Shown: positions 8,492 to 16,751 of the stretch, in pieces | Layout: the number at the start of each line of letters is the position of its first letter | How positions within the stretch are numbered: position 1 is the stretch's first letter | Assembly (NCBI RefSeq): GCF_010725485.1 | Contig: NZ_AP022598.1 | Location: 2,418,001-2,482,000, forward strand | DNA length: 64,000 nt | DNA from: Mycolicibacterium parafortuitum | GTDB lineage: Bacteria; Actinomycetota; Actinomycetes; Mycobacteriales; Mycobacteriaceae | Reading direction: 5' to 3' | Made by a program: the position numbers and the translations under genes | The notes under the pieces: model-generated | What the model saw: the letters and a program-made list of their open reading frames with translations, nothing else | Database searches by the model: none | What the model was told of the DNA's origin: nothing

Positions 8492-9703
8492 ATGTCCGAA
8501 GAAGCCTTCATCTATGAAGCCATTCGCACCCCACGTGGCAAGCAGCGCGGCGGCGCCCTGAACGAGATCAAGCCGGTCAACCTGGTCGTCGGCCTGATCG
8601 ACGAGATCCGCACCCGCTTCCCCGACCTGGACGAGAACCTGATCAGCGACATCATCCTGGGCGTCGTCTCGCCCGTCGGCGACCAGGGCGGCGATATCGC
8701 CCGTACCGCGGGCCTGGTCGCGAAGCTGCCGGAGACCACCGGCGGTGTGCAGCTCAACCGCTTCTGCGCGTCCGGCCTGGAGGCCGTCAACATGGCCGCC
8801 CAGAAGGTGCGGTCCGGCTGGGACGACCTGGTGCTGGCCGGCGGCGTCGAGTCGATGAGCCGCGTCCCGATGGGTTCCGACGGCGGCGCCTGGGCGGCCG
8901 ACCCGGAGACCAACTACCGCATCGGCTTCGTCCCGCAGGGCATCGGCGCCGACCTGATCGCCACCATCGAGGGCTTCTCCCGCGAGGACGTCGACGCCTA
9001 CGCCGCTCGCTCGCAGGAGCGCGCCGCCGCGGCATGGTCGGGCGGCTACTTCGCCAAGTCCGTCGTTCCGGTCAAGGATCAGAACGGCCTGGTCGTCCTC
9101 GACCATGACGAGCACATCCGCCCCGGCACCACCGTGGAGAGCCTGGGCAAGCTGAAGCCCGCGTTCGAGGGCGTCGGCGCGATGGGCGGCTTCGACGACG
9201 TGGCGCTGCAGAAGTACCACTACGTCGAGAAGATCAACCACGTCCACACCGGCGGCAACAGCTCGGGAATCGTCGACGGCGCCGCGCTGGTGCTGATCGG
9301 GTCCGAGGCTGCGGGTAAGTCGCAGGGGCTGACCCCGCGGGCGCGCATCGTCGCGACCGCCACGTCCGGCGCCGACCCGGTCATCATGCTCACCGGCCCG
9401 ACCCCGGCCACCAAGAAGGTGCTCGACCGTGCCGGCCTGACCGTCGACGACATCGACCTGTTCGAGCTCAACGAGGCGTTCGCGTCGGTGGTGCTGAAGT
9501 TCCAGAAGGACCTGGGCATCCCGGACGAGAAGCTCAACGTCAACGGTGGCGCCATCGCGATGGGCCACCCGCTGGGCGCCACCGGCGCCATGATCACCGG
9601 AACCATGGTCGACGAGCTCGAGCGCCGCGGTGCTCGGCGTGCGCTGATCACGCTGTGCGTGGGCGGCGGCATGGGCGTGGCCACCATCATCGAACGAGTT
9701 TGA
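8492..9703 (+). CDS. fadA: Acetyl-CoA C-acyltransferase, trifunctional enzyme beta subunit
   Basis: This thiolase catalyses the last step of beta-oxidation, cleaving 3-ketoacyl-CoA with CoA. It has 403 residues. The nucleophile C92 is in [16 protein letters not shown], the histidine in [18 protein letters not shown] and the second cysteine in LCVGGG complete the active site. It corresponds by sequence and position to M. tuberculosis FadA (Rv0859), the beta subunit of the trifunctional fatty acid oxidation complex with FadB, whose gene follows after 15 bases. Confidence 0.97.
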   Translation: MSEEAFIYEAIRTPRGKQRGGALNEIKPVNLVVGLIDEIRTRFPDLDENLISDIILGVVSPVGDQGGDIARTAGLVAKLPETTGGVQLNRFCASGLEAVNMAAQKVRSGWDDLVLAGGVESMSRVPMGSDGGAWAADPETNYRIGFVPQGIGADLIATIEGFSREDVDAYAARSQERAAAAWSGGYFAKSVVPVKDQNGLVVLDHDEHIRPGTTVESLGKLKPAFEGVGAMGGFDDVALQKYHYVEKINHVHTGGNSSGIVDGAALVLIGSEAAGKSQGLTPRARIVATATSGADPVIMLTGPTPATKKVLDRAGLTVDDIDLFELNEAFASVVLKFQKDLGIPDEKLNVNGGAIAMGHPLGATGAMITGTMVDELERRGARRALITLCVGGGMGVATIIERV

Positions 9704-9718
9704 GAGGCCTGAAAAATC

Positions 9719-11866
9719 ATGGCAGAGAACACCATCAAGTGGGACAAGGATGCCGACGGCATCGTCACCCTGACGCTGGACGACCCGACGGGTTCGGCCA
9801 ACGTGATGAACGAGCACTACCGCGAGTCGATGCACAACGCGGTGGAAAAGCTTGCCGAGGAAAAGGATTCGATCACCGGTGTGGTGATCGCCAGCGCGAA
9901 GAAGACCTTCTTCGCCGGCGGTGACCTCAAGGGCATGATCAAGGTGGGTCCCGAGGACGCCGCCGAGATGTTCGCCGAGGTCGAGGCCATCAAGGCCGAC
10001 CTGCGCAAGCTGGAAACCCTTGGTGTGCCGGTCGTTTCGGCCATCAACGGTGCCGCCCTCGGTGGCGGCCTGGAGATCGCGCTGGCCACCCACCACCGCA
10101 TCGTCGCCGACGTGCGCGGCGTGGTGATCGGGCTGCCCGAGGTGACCCTGGGCCTGCTGCCCGGCGGCGGCGGTGTCGCGCGCACCGTACGCATGTTCGG
10201 CATCCAGAAGGCGTTCATGGAGATCCTGTCGCAGGGAACGCGTTTCAAGCCGGGTAAGGCCAAGGAGATCGGTCTGGTCGACGAGCTCGTCGGCAGCGTC
10301 GAGGAACTCATTCCGGCCGCCAAGGCGTGGATCAAGGCCAATCCTGAAGCACACACCCAGCCGTGGGATGCCAAGGGTTACAAGATGCCCGGCGGTACCC
10401 CGACCAGCCCGGCGCTGGCCGCGATCCTGCCGTCGTTCCCCGCACTGCTGAAGAAGCAGCTCAAGGGTGCGCCGATGCCGGCGCCGCGGGCCATCCTCGA
10501 CGCCGCGGTCGAAGGCGCGCTGGTGGACTTCGACACCGCAACCCGCATCGAGAGCCGCTACTTCGTCAGCCTGGTCACCGGCCAGGTCGCCAAGAACATG
10601 ATCCAGGCGTTCTTCCTGGACCTGCAGGCCATCAACGGCGGCGCATCGCGGCCCGACGGTATCGCCAAGCAGGAGATCAAGAAGATCGGCGTGCTCGGCG
10701 CGGGCATGATGGGCGCCGGTATCGCCTACGTGTCGGCCAAGGCCGGTTTCGACGTCGTGCTCAAGGACGTCTCGCTCGAAGCGGCCGAGCGCGGCAAGAA
10801 CTACTCCGAGAAGATCGAGGCCAAGGCGCTCGAGCGGGGTAAGACCACCAAGGAGCGCAGCGACGCGCTGCTCGCCAAGATCACCCCGACCGCGGACGCC
10901 GCCGACCTCAAGGGCGTCGACTTCGTCATCGAGGCCGTCTTCGAGAACCAGGAACTCAAGCACAAGGTGTTCCAGGAGATCGAGGACATCGTCGAGCCGA
11001 ACGCGCTGCTGGGCTCGAACACCTCCACGTTGCCGATCACCGGTCTGGCGACCGGCGTGAAGCGCCAGGAGGATTTCATCGGCATCCACTTCTTCTCGCC
11101 GGTCGACAAGATGCCGCTGGTGGAGATCATCAAGGGTGAGAAGACCTCTGACGAGGCGCTGGCCCGGGTGTTCGACTACACGCTGGCCATCGGCAAGACC
11201 CCGATCGTGGTCAACGACAGCCGCGGCTTCTTCACGAGCCGCGTCATCGGCACCTTCGTCAACGAGGCGCTCGCGATGCTGGGTGAGGGTGTGGCCGCGG
11301 CCAGCATCGAGCAGGCGGGTGCGCAGGCCGGCTACCCGGCGGCCCCGCTGCAGCTTTCCGACGAGCTCAACCTGGAGCTGATGCAGAAGATCGCGACCGA
11401 GACCCGCAAGGCCGCCGAGGCCAGCGGTGCGACCTACGAGCCGCATCCGGCCGAGGCCGTCGTGAACAAGATGATCGAGATCGGTCGTCCGTCGCGGCTC
11501 AAGGGCGCCGGCTTCTACTCCTACGCCGACGGCAAGCGCGTCGGCCTGTGGCCCGGCCTGAAGGAGACCTTCAACTCCGGCTCGGCGGACATCCCGCTGC
11601 AGGACATGATCGACCGCATGCTGTTCGCCGAGGCGCTGGAGACCCAGAAGTGCCTCGACGAGGGCGTGCTGACCTCGACCGCCGATGCGAACATCGGCTC
11701 GATCATGGGCATCGGCTACCCGCCCTACACCGGCGGTTCGGCGCAGTTCATCCAGGGCTACGAGGGTGAACTCGGTGTCGGCAAGGATGCGTTCGTCGCG
11801 CGGGCCAAGCAGTTGGCCGAGCGCTACGGCGACCGCTTCAACCCCCCGGCGTCGCTGACGTCGTAG
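9719..11866 (+). CDS. fadB: Fatty acid oxidation complex alpha subunit (enoyl-CoA hydratase / 3-hydroxyacyl-CoA dehydrogenase)
   Basis: This 715-residue bifunctional enzyme hydrates 2-enoyl-CoA and oxidises the 3-hydroxyacyl-CoA. The N-terminal crotonase domain (about 1-190) has the oxyanion-hole region [14 protein letters not shown] and catalytic glutamate near residue 141 ([14 protein letters not shown]). A Rossmann NAD motif [11 protein letters not shown] lies at about 324-334, and the dehydrogenase catalytic region contains [15 protein letters not shown] near residue 457. It forms an operon with fadA and is followed by an intrinsic terminator. It is an ortholog-like match to Rv0860. Confidence 0.97.
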   Translation: MAENTIKWDKDADGIVTLTLDDPTGSANVMNEHYRESMHNAVEKLAEEKDSITGVVIASAKKTFFAGGDLKGMIKVGPEDAAEMFAEVEAIKADLRKLETLGVPVVSAINGAALGGGLEIALATHHRIVADVRGVVIGLPEVTLGLLPGGGGVARTVRMFGIQKAFMEILSQGTRFKPGKAKEIGLVDELVGSVEELIPAAKAWIKANPEAHTQPWDAKGYKMPGGTPTSPALAAILPSFPALLKKQLKGAPMPAPRAILDAAVEGALVDFDTATRIESRYFVSLVTGQVAKNMIQAFFLDLQAINGGASRPDGIAKQEIKKIGVLGAGMMGAGIAYVSAKAGFDVVLKDVSLEAAERGKNYSEKIEAKALERGKTTKERSDALLAKITPTADAADLKGVDFVIEAVFENQELKHKVFQEIEDIVEPNALLGSNTSTLPITGLATGVKRQEDFIGIHFFSPVDKMPLVEIIKGEKTSDEALARVFDYTLAIGKTPIVVNDSRGFFTSRVIGTFVNEALAMLGEGVAAASIEQAGAQAGYPAAPLQLSDELNLELMQKIATETRKAAEASGATYEPHPAEAVVNKMIEIGRPSRLKGAGFYSYADGKRVGLWPGLKETFNSGSADIPLQDMIDRMLFAEALETQKCLDEGVLTSTADANIGSIMGIGYPPYTGGSAQFIQGYEGELGVGKDAFVARAKQLAERYGDRFNPPASLTS

Positions 11867-11878
11867 TTTCTCCACACG

Positions 11879-11918
11879 AAAGCCCCCGCGACCCCGAGCC
11901 GGTGTCGCGGGGGCTTTT
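11879..11918 (+). terminator. Intrinsic terminator of fadAB
   Basis: AAAGCCCCCGCGAC (11879-11892) pairs perfectly with GTCGCGGGGGCTTT (11904-11917) around an 11-base loop and runs into TTTT. It begins 12 bases after the fadB stop. The structure is a classical Rho-independent terminator. Confidence 0.9.
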
Positions 11919-11966
11919 GTGTTGCGCCGGGTGCACGGAATCTGTCCGAAAACCGGCCGGATTCCG

Positions 11967-12137
11967 TCAGAAAGCGTGCGTTCGGCGCGATGCGGAGTCT
12001 GGTGATGCGGGCACCCCGTGGGCGAGACCGTTTCCGGTGTGGATGCCGGCGGCGATCCGCACGATAGGGCGGAACACGCTGCGGTTGAACAGTTTCGCCC
12101 GGAGGCGGGCCTGCGGCGAGAGCTTCTTGTAGAACAT
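11967..12137 (-). CDS. Possible small basic protein (56 aa)
   Basis: A short minus-strand frame from ATG 12137-12135 to TGA 11969-11967 encodes MFYKKLSPQARLRAKLFNRS and so on, a lysine/arginine-rich peptide. Its third codon positions are almost all G or C for the first 45 codons, like real genes here, which is why I list it. There is no strong ribosome-binding site and no recognised homologue. It would be divergent from the GlxA-type regulator. The alternative is chance openness in GC-rich DNA. Confidence 0.4.
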   Translation of the reverse strand: MFYKKLSPQARLRAKLFNRSVFRPIVRIAAGIHTGNGLAHGVPASPDSASRRTHAF

Positions 12138-12196
12138 GCAACCCAGCGTGCGCGGGGGACGCCCGCATCGACAGTGGCCCTAGTGCCGATGTTCAT

Positions 12197-12208
12197 TAAG
12201 ATAGTGAC
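12197..12208 (+). promoter_or_regulatory. Leaderless promoter -10 of GlxA-type regulator
   Basis: TAAGAT (12197-12202) matches the mycobacterial -10 consensus TANNNT and ends six bases before the ATG at 12209, which places the transcription start on the A of the start codon. There is no Shine-Dalgarno, supporting leaderless translation. Confidence 0.55.
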
Positions 12209-13174
12209 ATGCACACCGTGGCGATTCTCGCCTACGACGGGATGTCCGGATTCGAGTCCGGCCTGGCGGCCGAGATCTTCGGGATGACCGAGTTGTCCGC
12301 GAGGTTCTCGGCGGGCCTGAAACGGCCGTGGTATTCGGTGAAACTGTGTGCCGAGGCCGACGAACTGCGGCTACTCGGCGGCGCGACGGTGCGCACCGCG
12401 TACGGCCTGTCCGACCTCGCCGGCGCGGACACCCTGGTGATCCCGAGCGTGCGTGACGTCGACGCCCCGGTGTCGGCCGAACTCGTCGACGCGATCAAGA
12501 CCGCCGACGCCCGCGGGGCGAGGCTGGTGTCGATCTGCTCGGGCGCGTTCGCGCTGGCGGCCGCCGGCGTGCTCGACGGCCGCAGGGCGACCACGCATTG
12601 GATCTACGCCGAACAGCTGCGACAGACCTACCCCGGCATCGACATCGATCCAGCCCCGCTCTACGTCGACAACGGCCGCGTGCTCACCAGCGCCGGCTGC
12701 GCGGCAGGGCTGGATCTGTGCCTGCACATCGTGCGCTGCGACCACGGTGTGCGGGTCGCCAACGACGTCGCCCGCCGGCTGGTGATCTCCCCGCACCGGG
12801 CCGGGGGACAGGCCCAGTACATCGAGACGCCGGTGCCCGAGCCGGCGACCGACGGGCGTATCGCGGCCGCAATGGCCTGGGCTCTGGAACATCTCGACCA
12901 GCCGATCACGCTCGATGAGCTCGCCGAGCGGTCCGCGCTGTCGCGGCGCAGTTATCTGCGTCAGTTCGCCAAGGCCACCGGCACGACCCCGATCAAATGG
13001 CTGATCGGGCAGCGGGTGCAGGCCAGCCTGGAACTGCTGGAGTCCTCAGACCTGTCGATCGAGCAGATCGCCGCCCGGGTCGGGTTCGAGTCCGCGGTGA
13101 CCTACCGGCACCACTTCGTCCGTCAGATCCACACCACCCCGAGCGACTATCGCAGCGCGTTCGCCGGTTCGTGA
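12209..13174 (+). CDS. GlxA-family AraC-type transcriptional regulator
   Basis: The 321-residue protein pairs an N-terminal DJ-1/PfpI-like amidotransferase-fold domain (about 1-190; VAILAYDGMSGFESGLAAEIFG, VSICSGAFALAAAGVLDGRRATTHW) with a C-terminal AraC double helix-turn-helix (about 215-315; ITLDELAERSALSRRSYLRQFAKATGTTPIKWL and the second helix pair IEQIAARVGFESAVTYRHHF). GlxA-type proteins are usually activators of nearby catabolic genes. The acyl-CoA ligase 33 bases downstream in the same direction is the obvious candidate or co-transcribed partner. Confidence 0.93.
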   Translation: MHTVAILAYDGMSGFESGLAAEIFGMTELSARFSAGLKRPWYSVKLCAEADELRLLGGATVRTAYGLSDLAGADTLVIPSVRDVDAPVSAELVDAIKTADARGARLVSICSGAFALAAAGVLDGRRATTHWIYAEQLRQTYPGIDIDPAPLYVDNGRVLTSAGCAAGLDLCLHIVRCDHGVRVANDVARRLVISPHRAGGQAQYIETPVPEPATDGRIAAAMAWALEHLDQPITLDELAERSALSRRSYLRQFAKATGTTPIKWLIGQRVQASLELLESSDLSIEQIAARVGFESAVTYRHHFVRQIHTTPSDYRSAFAGS

Positions 13175-13207
13175 CGTCGCACGGACGCGATACCGCAGAA
13201 TGAACGG

Positions 13208-14689
13208 GTGACCGAAGGGCTTACCGAAAGCATCGCGGCAGCGCTGGAAGGCTACGGGGACCGGCCGTGCATCGAGTTCGACGGACGCTGGTATTCCGGC
13301 CACGAGGTGGCGGCCTACGGCTCCGCGATCACCGCGGGCCTGCGTGCGGCAGGTGTTCCCGACGACGCCCCCGTCGGCCTGATCGTGCGCAACCGGCTCC
13401 CGCACGCGGCGGCCATCGCCGGTTTCCTGGCTGCCGGCCGGACCGTCGCGATGATCTACTCGTTTCAGTCCGCCGAGGCGGTCGCCGGTGACGTCGAGAA
13501 GCTCAACCTGGCCGCGGTGGTGGCCGACGCCGAGGACTGGACCGAACCGGTGGTGGACGCCGCACAGCGCATCGGCAGTGCGGGCCTGGTGATCTCGCTG
13601 CACACCCCGATCGTGTCGCCCGTCGGGCGCCTGGAACGCCGCGACACCTCCCGGCATCACGCACCCGCCGAACCCGGCATCGCGCTGAAGATCCTGACCA
13701 GCGGCACCACCGGGTCGCCGAAGCGGCAGTCGATCCCGACCCATGTGCTCAGCCGCACGGTCTTCAGCGTGACGGCCGGGGAGAGGGCCGCCGAGGACGC
13801 ACCGCCGGAGTTCGCGTACTGGCAGTTCGGCGGTATCGGTGTGTGCCAGCTGATCGCCGGTATCTACAACGGTCGCCGTGTCGCGATGCTGGAGCGCTTC
13901 TCCGTCGACGGTTGGGTAGCCGCGGTCAGGCGGCACCGGGTGGCGCGCGCCGGGGTACAGCCAGCCGTGATCCGGATGCTGCTCGACGCCGATGTGCCGA
14001 AGGAGGACCTCGCATCGCTGGAGTTCCTGATCAGCGCATCGGGCCCGCTCGACCCCGAGACCCGCGACGAGTTCGAGGCGAAATACGGGGTCCCGATCCG
14101 GTTGGCTTACGGCGCAACCGAGTTCGCCGGATCGCTGTGCGCGTGGACCGACGACCTGATCGCCGAGTTCGGCCAGAGCAAGCGCAACAGCGTCGGACGC
14201 GCCCTTCCCGACACCGCGCTGCGGATCGTCGACGCGGACACCGGCACCGAACTGCGCGCCGGGCGGCCGGGGCTGTTGGAGGCCCGGGTCGCGCCGATCG
14301 GCCCGGACTGGATCCGGACCACCGACATCGCGAGCATCGACAGCGACGGGTTCGTCACCTTGCACGGACGTGCCGACGGTGCGATCAACCGGGGTGGGTT
14401 CAAGGTGCAACCCGAGGACGTCCGGCGTGTGCTGATATCGCACCCCGCGGTCCGCGATGCATGCGTGGTCGGTGTGCCCGACGCCCGCCTGGGGCAGGTG
14501 CCGTTCGCCGCGATCGAGGTCGAGCCGGGACACGCCACGCCCCCTGACGAGGAGCTCAAAGACCTTGTGCGGCAGCAGCTGCCCGTCTACACCGTCCCGG
14601 TGGCGTTCGCCGCCGTCGACGAACTGCCGCGCAACCCGGCGCTGAAGGTCAGCCTGCCCGCCGTCGCGGCGCTCTACCCGGGGGGATGA
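13208..14689 (+). CDS. AMP-dependent acyl-CoA ligase/synthetase
   Basis: A 493-residue member of the ANL superfamily that would adenylate a carboxylic acid and transfer it to CoA or a carrier. The phosphate loop LTSGTTGSPK is at residues 162-171, YGATEF (A5) near 300, RTTDIASIDSDGFVTLHGRADGAINRGGFKV covers A7-A8, and the C-terminal catalytic lysine lies in LPRNPALKVSLP. The start is GTG 13208. It is short for a long-chain FadD. Substrate is unknown. Its end is 4 bases from the convergent split-barrel gene. Confidence 0.9.
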   Translation: MTEGLTESIAAALEGYGDRPCIEFDGRWYSGHEVAAYGSAITAGLRAAGVPDDAPVGLIVRNRLPHAAAIAGFLAAGRTVAMIYSFQSAEAVAGDVEKLNLAAVVADAEDWTEPVVDAAQRIGSAGLVISLHTPIVSPVGRLERRDTSRHHAPAEPGIALKILTSGTTGSPKRQSIPTHVLSRTVFSVTAGERAAEDAPPEFAYWQFGGIGVCQLIAGIYNGRRVAMLERFSVDGWVAAVRRHRVARAGVQPAVIRMLLDADVPKEDLASLEFLISASGPLDPETRDEFEAKYGVPIRLAYGATEFAGSLCAWTDDLIAEFGQSKRNSVGRALPDTALRIVDADTGTELRAGRPGLLEARVAPIGPDWIRTTDIASIDSDGFVTLHGRADGAINRGGFKVQPEDVRRVLISHPAVRDACVVGVPDARLGQVPFAAIEVEPGHATPPDEELKDLVRQQLPVYTVPVAFAAVDELPRNPALKVSLPAVAALYPGG

Positions 14690-14693
14690 AGCC

Positions 14694-15119
14694 CTACAGC
14701 GATCCTAGGTCCGAAGACAACCAATGCTTGGGCTCGACGAACACGGACACGCTCTCCCCGTGCTCGCGGCGGGCGAACTCCAGGTAGCCGTCGACCTTCT
14801 CGGGCGGCAGGTAGCGTTTGGTCATCTCGACGAGCTGGTCGTCGGTGCCGGGCTCGATACGCAGTACCGGCCCGTCCACCGCGACGTAGCGCACGGAGGG
14901 CTCGAGCCGTTCGACCATCAGCGAGACGAAACCGGCGGCCTCGATCAGCTGATGCTTGCGTGAGCCGGCGCCGGTGGTGAACCACAGTTCACCGCCCGGC
15001 GTGTACTGGTACCAGATCGGGACGGTCAACGGCCCACGATCGGGACCGTTGGTGACCGACAGCGCTCCGATGTGCGGTTCGGCGAGAAACTGTTGGCGTT
15101 CTTCTTTGGAAAGTGGCAT
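14694..15119 (-). CDS. Pyridoxamine 5'-phosphate oxidase-like split-barrel flavoprotein
   Basis: The protein begins MPLSKEERQQFLAEPHIGALSVTNGPDRGPLTVPIWYQY and has the FMN/F420-binding split beta-barrel pattern (LWFTTGAGSRKHQLIEAAGFVSLMVE, YVAVDGPVLRIE). I use ATG 15119-15117 (141 aa); an in-frame upstream start would add 10 unlike residues. Members of this fold in mycobacteria include F420-dependent reductases and PNPOx-like proteins, and the exact cofactor cannot be fixed. It is divergent from an LLM-class oxidoreductase, which often uses F420. Confidence 0.82.
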   Translation of the reverse strand: MPLSKEERQQFLAEPHIGALSVTNGPDRGPLTVPIWYQYTPGGELWFTTGAGSRKHQLIEAAGFVSLMVERLEPSVRYVAVDGPVLRIEPGTDDQLVEMTKRYLPPEKVDGYLEFARREHGESVSVFVEPKHWLSSDLGSL

Positions 15120-15196
15120 ATGTCGCACGCTACTCACGGCGAGCGACACGTTCGGCGACGTTTCGCAGATGCGTACGGCGACATAGAGTCGGGGGC

Positions 15197-16189
15197 ATGC
15201 GCTTCGGACTGTTCATCCCGCAAGGCTGGCGTCTCGACCTCGTCGGAATCGAACCGCTTGACCAATGGCCGGTGATGAGCGAACTCGCAAACTACGTCGA
15301 CTCTGGCGACGCGTGGGATTCCCTGTGGGTCTACGACCACTTCCACACCGTGCCGGTGCCGACCGCCGAGGCCACCCACGAAGCCTGGTCACTGATGTCC
15401 GCCTACGCCGCGACGACCTCGCGGATCAAGCTCGGGCAGATGTGTACCGCGATGAGCTATCGCAATCCGGCCTACCTCGCGAAGGTGGCCGCGACCGCCG
15501 ACATCATCTCGGGCGGGCGGATCCAGATGGGTATCGGCGGTGGCTGGTACGAACACGAGTGGCTGGCCTACGGCTACGGGTTCCCGTCGGCGGGGGTTCG
15601 GTTGGGCCGCCTCGACGAAGGCGTGCAGATCATGCGGGACGCCTGGCGCGACGGAACGGTGTCCTTCGACGGTAAGCACTACCAGGTCAACGGGGCGATC
15701 GTGGAGCCGCGGCCGCTGCAGGACAACGGGATCCCGCTCTGGATCGCCGGTGGCGGTGAGAAGGTCACCCTGAAGATCGCCGCCAAATACGCGCAGTACA
15801 CCAACTTCACCTCCGATCCCGAAGGTTTCAAGCACAAGTCGCAGGTGCTGGCCGGGCACTGCAAGGAGGCCGGGACCGATTTCGACGCGATCGTGCGCTC
15901 GGCCAACATCAATGCCGTGGTCGGAAGCTCCGAGTCCGAGGTCAAGGACCGGCTGGCCCGCGTGCGCTCGCGGATCAGTTCGCTCACCGGCGACGCGGCC
16001 GCGGACGCGATGCTCGACTCGATGAGCACCCCGCAGGCCGGCAGCGGAACCCCGGAGCAACTGGTCGAAACTCTGCAGAGATTGCAGGGGCTGGGGTGCG
16101 AGTACGTGATTTGCTATTTCCCCGAGGCCGCCTACGACAGATCCGGCATCGAACTGTTCGAGCGCGAGGTCATCCCGGCCCTGTCGTGA
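15197..16189 (+). CDS. LLM-class F420-dependent oxidoreductase
   Basis: This 330-residue luciferase-like TIM-barrel enzyme has the family hallmarks MRFGLFIPQGW, DSLWVYDHFHT, RIKLGQMCTAMSYRNPAYLAKVAATADIISGGR and GIGGGWYEHEWLAYGYGFPS. Mycobacterial members of this subgroup use F420 (some FMN) for hydride transfer. ATG 15197 follows a G-rich stretch and begins with the conserved barrel strand; an upstream in-frame ATG at 15113 would add 28 basic residues and overlap the divergent gene. Substrate is unknown. Confidence 0.9.
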   Translation: MRFGLFIPQGWRLDLVGIEPLDQWPVMSELANYVDSGDAWDSLWVYDHFHTVPVPTAEATHEAWSLMSAYAATTSRIKLGQMCTAMSYRNPAYLAKVAATADIISGGRIQMGIGGGWYEHEWLAYGYGFPSAGVRLGRLDEGVQIMRDAWRDGTVSFDGKHYQVNGAIVEPRPLQDNGIPLWIAGGGEKVTLKIAAKYAQYTNFTSDPEGFKHKSQVLAGHCKEAGTDFDAIVRSANINAVVGSSESEVKDRLARVRSRISSLTGDAAADAMLDSMSTPQAGSGTPEQLVETLQRLQGLGCEYVICYFPEAAYDRSGIELFEREVIPALS

Positions 16190-16521
16190 TGCCGGGGTGC
16201 CGCAGAAAGCAAATACTGACTCTGACGTCAGGCTGACGGCGGCCCAGCTATCGCCCGACGGCAGGTGCGGTGCGCCGGGTGCGGCATGCTTAGCCGGACG
16301 CCGGCGAGCCGTGGCAACTCCTGGATGTCGACAGGCGCACGACGCCACCGCGGGTTTCCGACGCCCTCCCCGGTGTCGGAAGGAGCCGTGGACGCTCAGG
16401 ATTCCGGTGTCCAGGACGGCCGGCAGCGTCCAGCGCAACCGAATTTAAATAGCCGAAAATTTGCTGAAAAACCGCGCTGATATCGCTCTGAGCAGCAGAG
16501 AAGCCGTGCCCTCGTCGGCTG

Positions 16522-16540
16522 TGAAGTTAGCCTTACTTTT
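16522..16540. promoter_or_regulatory. IdeR-like iron box (weak)
   Basis: TGAAGTTAGCCTTACTTTT matches 15 of 19 positions of the degenerate IdeR consensus TWAGGTWAGSCTWACCTWA, with the central AGTTAGCCTTAC well conserved but the outer positions poor. No gene starts immediately downstream on either strand, so it is listed as a weak candidate only. Confidence 0.25.
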
Positions 16541-16585
16541 TGGCGGGAAGGATCTTCGTCACATTTCGCTATCGCGGTCACGATA

Positions 16586-16647
16586 TTGGTTTAAGCTTCT
16601 GCCTGCTGGACGCGCGCTTGAAGCGTGGCGTGCGTCCAGCAAACCAA
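16586..16647. terminator. Nested stem-loop between convergent genes
   Basis: TGCTGGACGC (16604-16613) pairs with GCGTCCAGCA (16632-16641), and outside it TTGGTT (16586-16591) pairs with AACCAA (16642-16647). The structure lies between convergent genes and could terminate either transcript or shape a small RNA. Confidence 0.35.
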
Positions 16648-16751
16648 ACTTCTCGCCGCGGGTGTCGAGGTCTCCGCCTCCGCCCCGACGCCCCGCCAGG
16701 ACTGCCCCGGCGGTCGGGATTGGGCAAGCTGGTGAAGAACCAGCAACCAGA

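Larger units (their letters stand above)
16190..16751. other. Gene-free convergent interval with AT-rich core
   Basis: No convincing coding frame occurs between the convergent LLM oxidoreductase and helicase genes. The core (about 16436-16600) is conspicuously AT-rich for this genome (AATTTAAATA, GAAAATTTGCTGAAAAA, TTACTTTTT) and contains an IdeR-like half-conserved box and a nested stem-loop, listed separately. It may carry a small RNA, a promoter, or the scar of a lost gene. Confidence 0.4.

Noticed and set aside
11902..12132. Plus-strand 76-codon frame between fadB and the GlxA-type gene
   Set aside because: It begins inside the fadB terminator and has poor codon pattern; the minus-strand 56-codon frame there is more gene-like.
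8111..12214. Very long minus-strand open frame (1367 codons) opposite fadA and fadB
   Set aside because: It mirrors the codon bias of fadAB on the other strand and has no recognisable domain; long antisense frames are expected in such GC-rich DNA.
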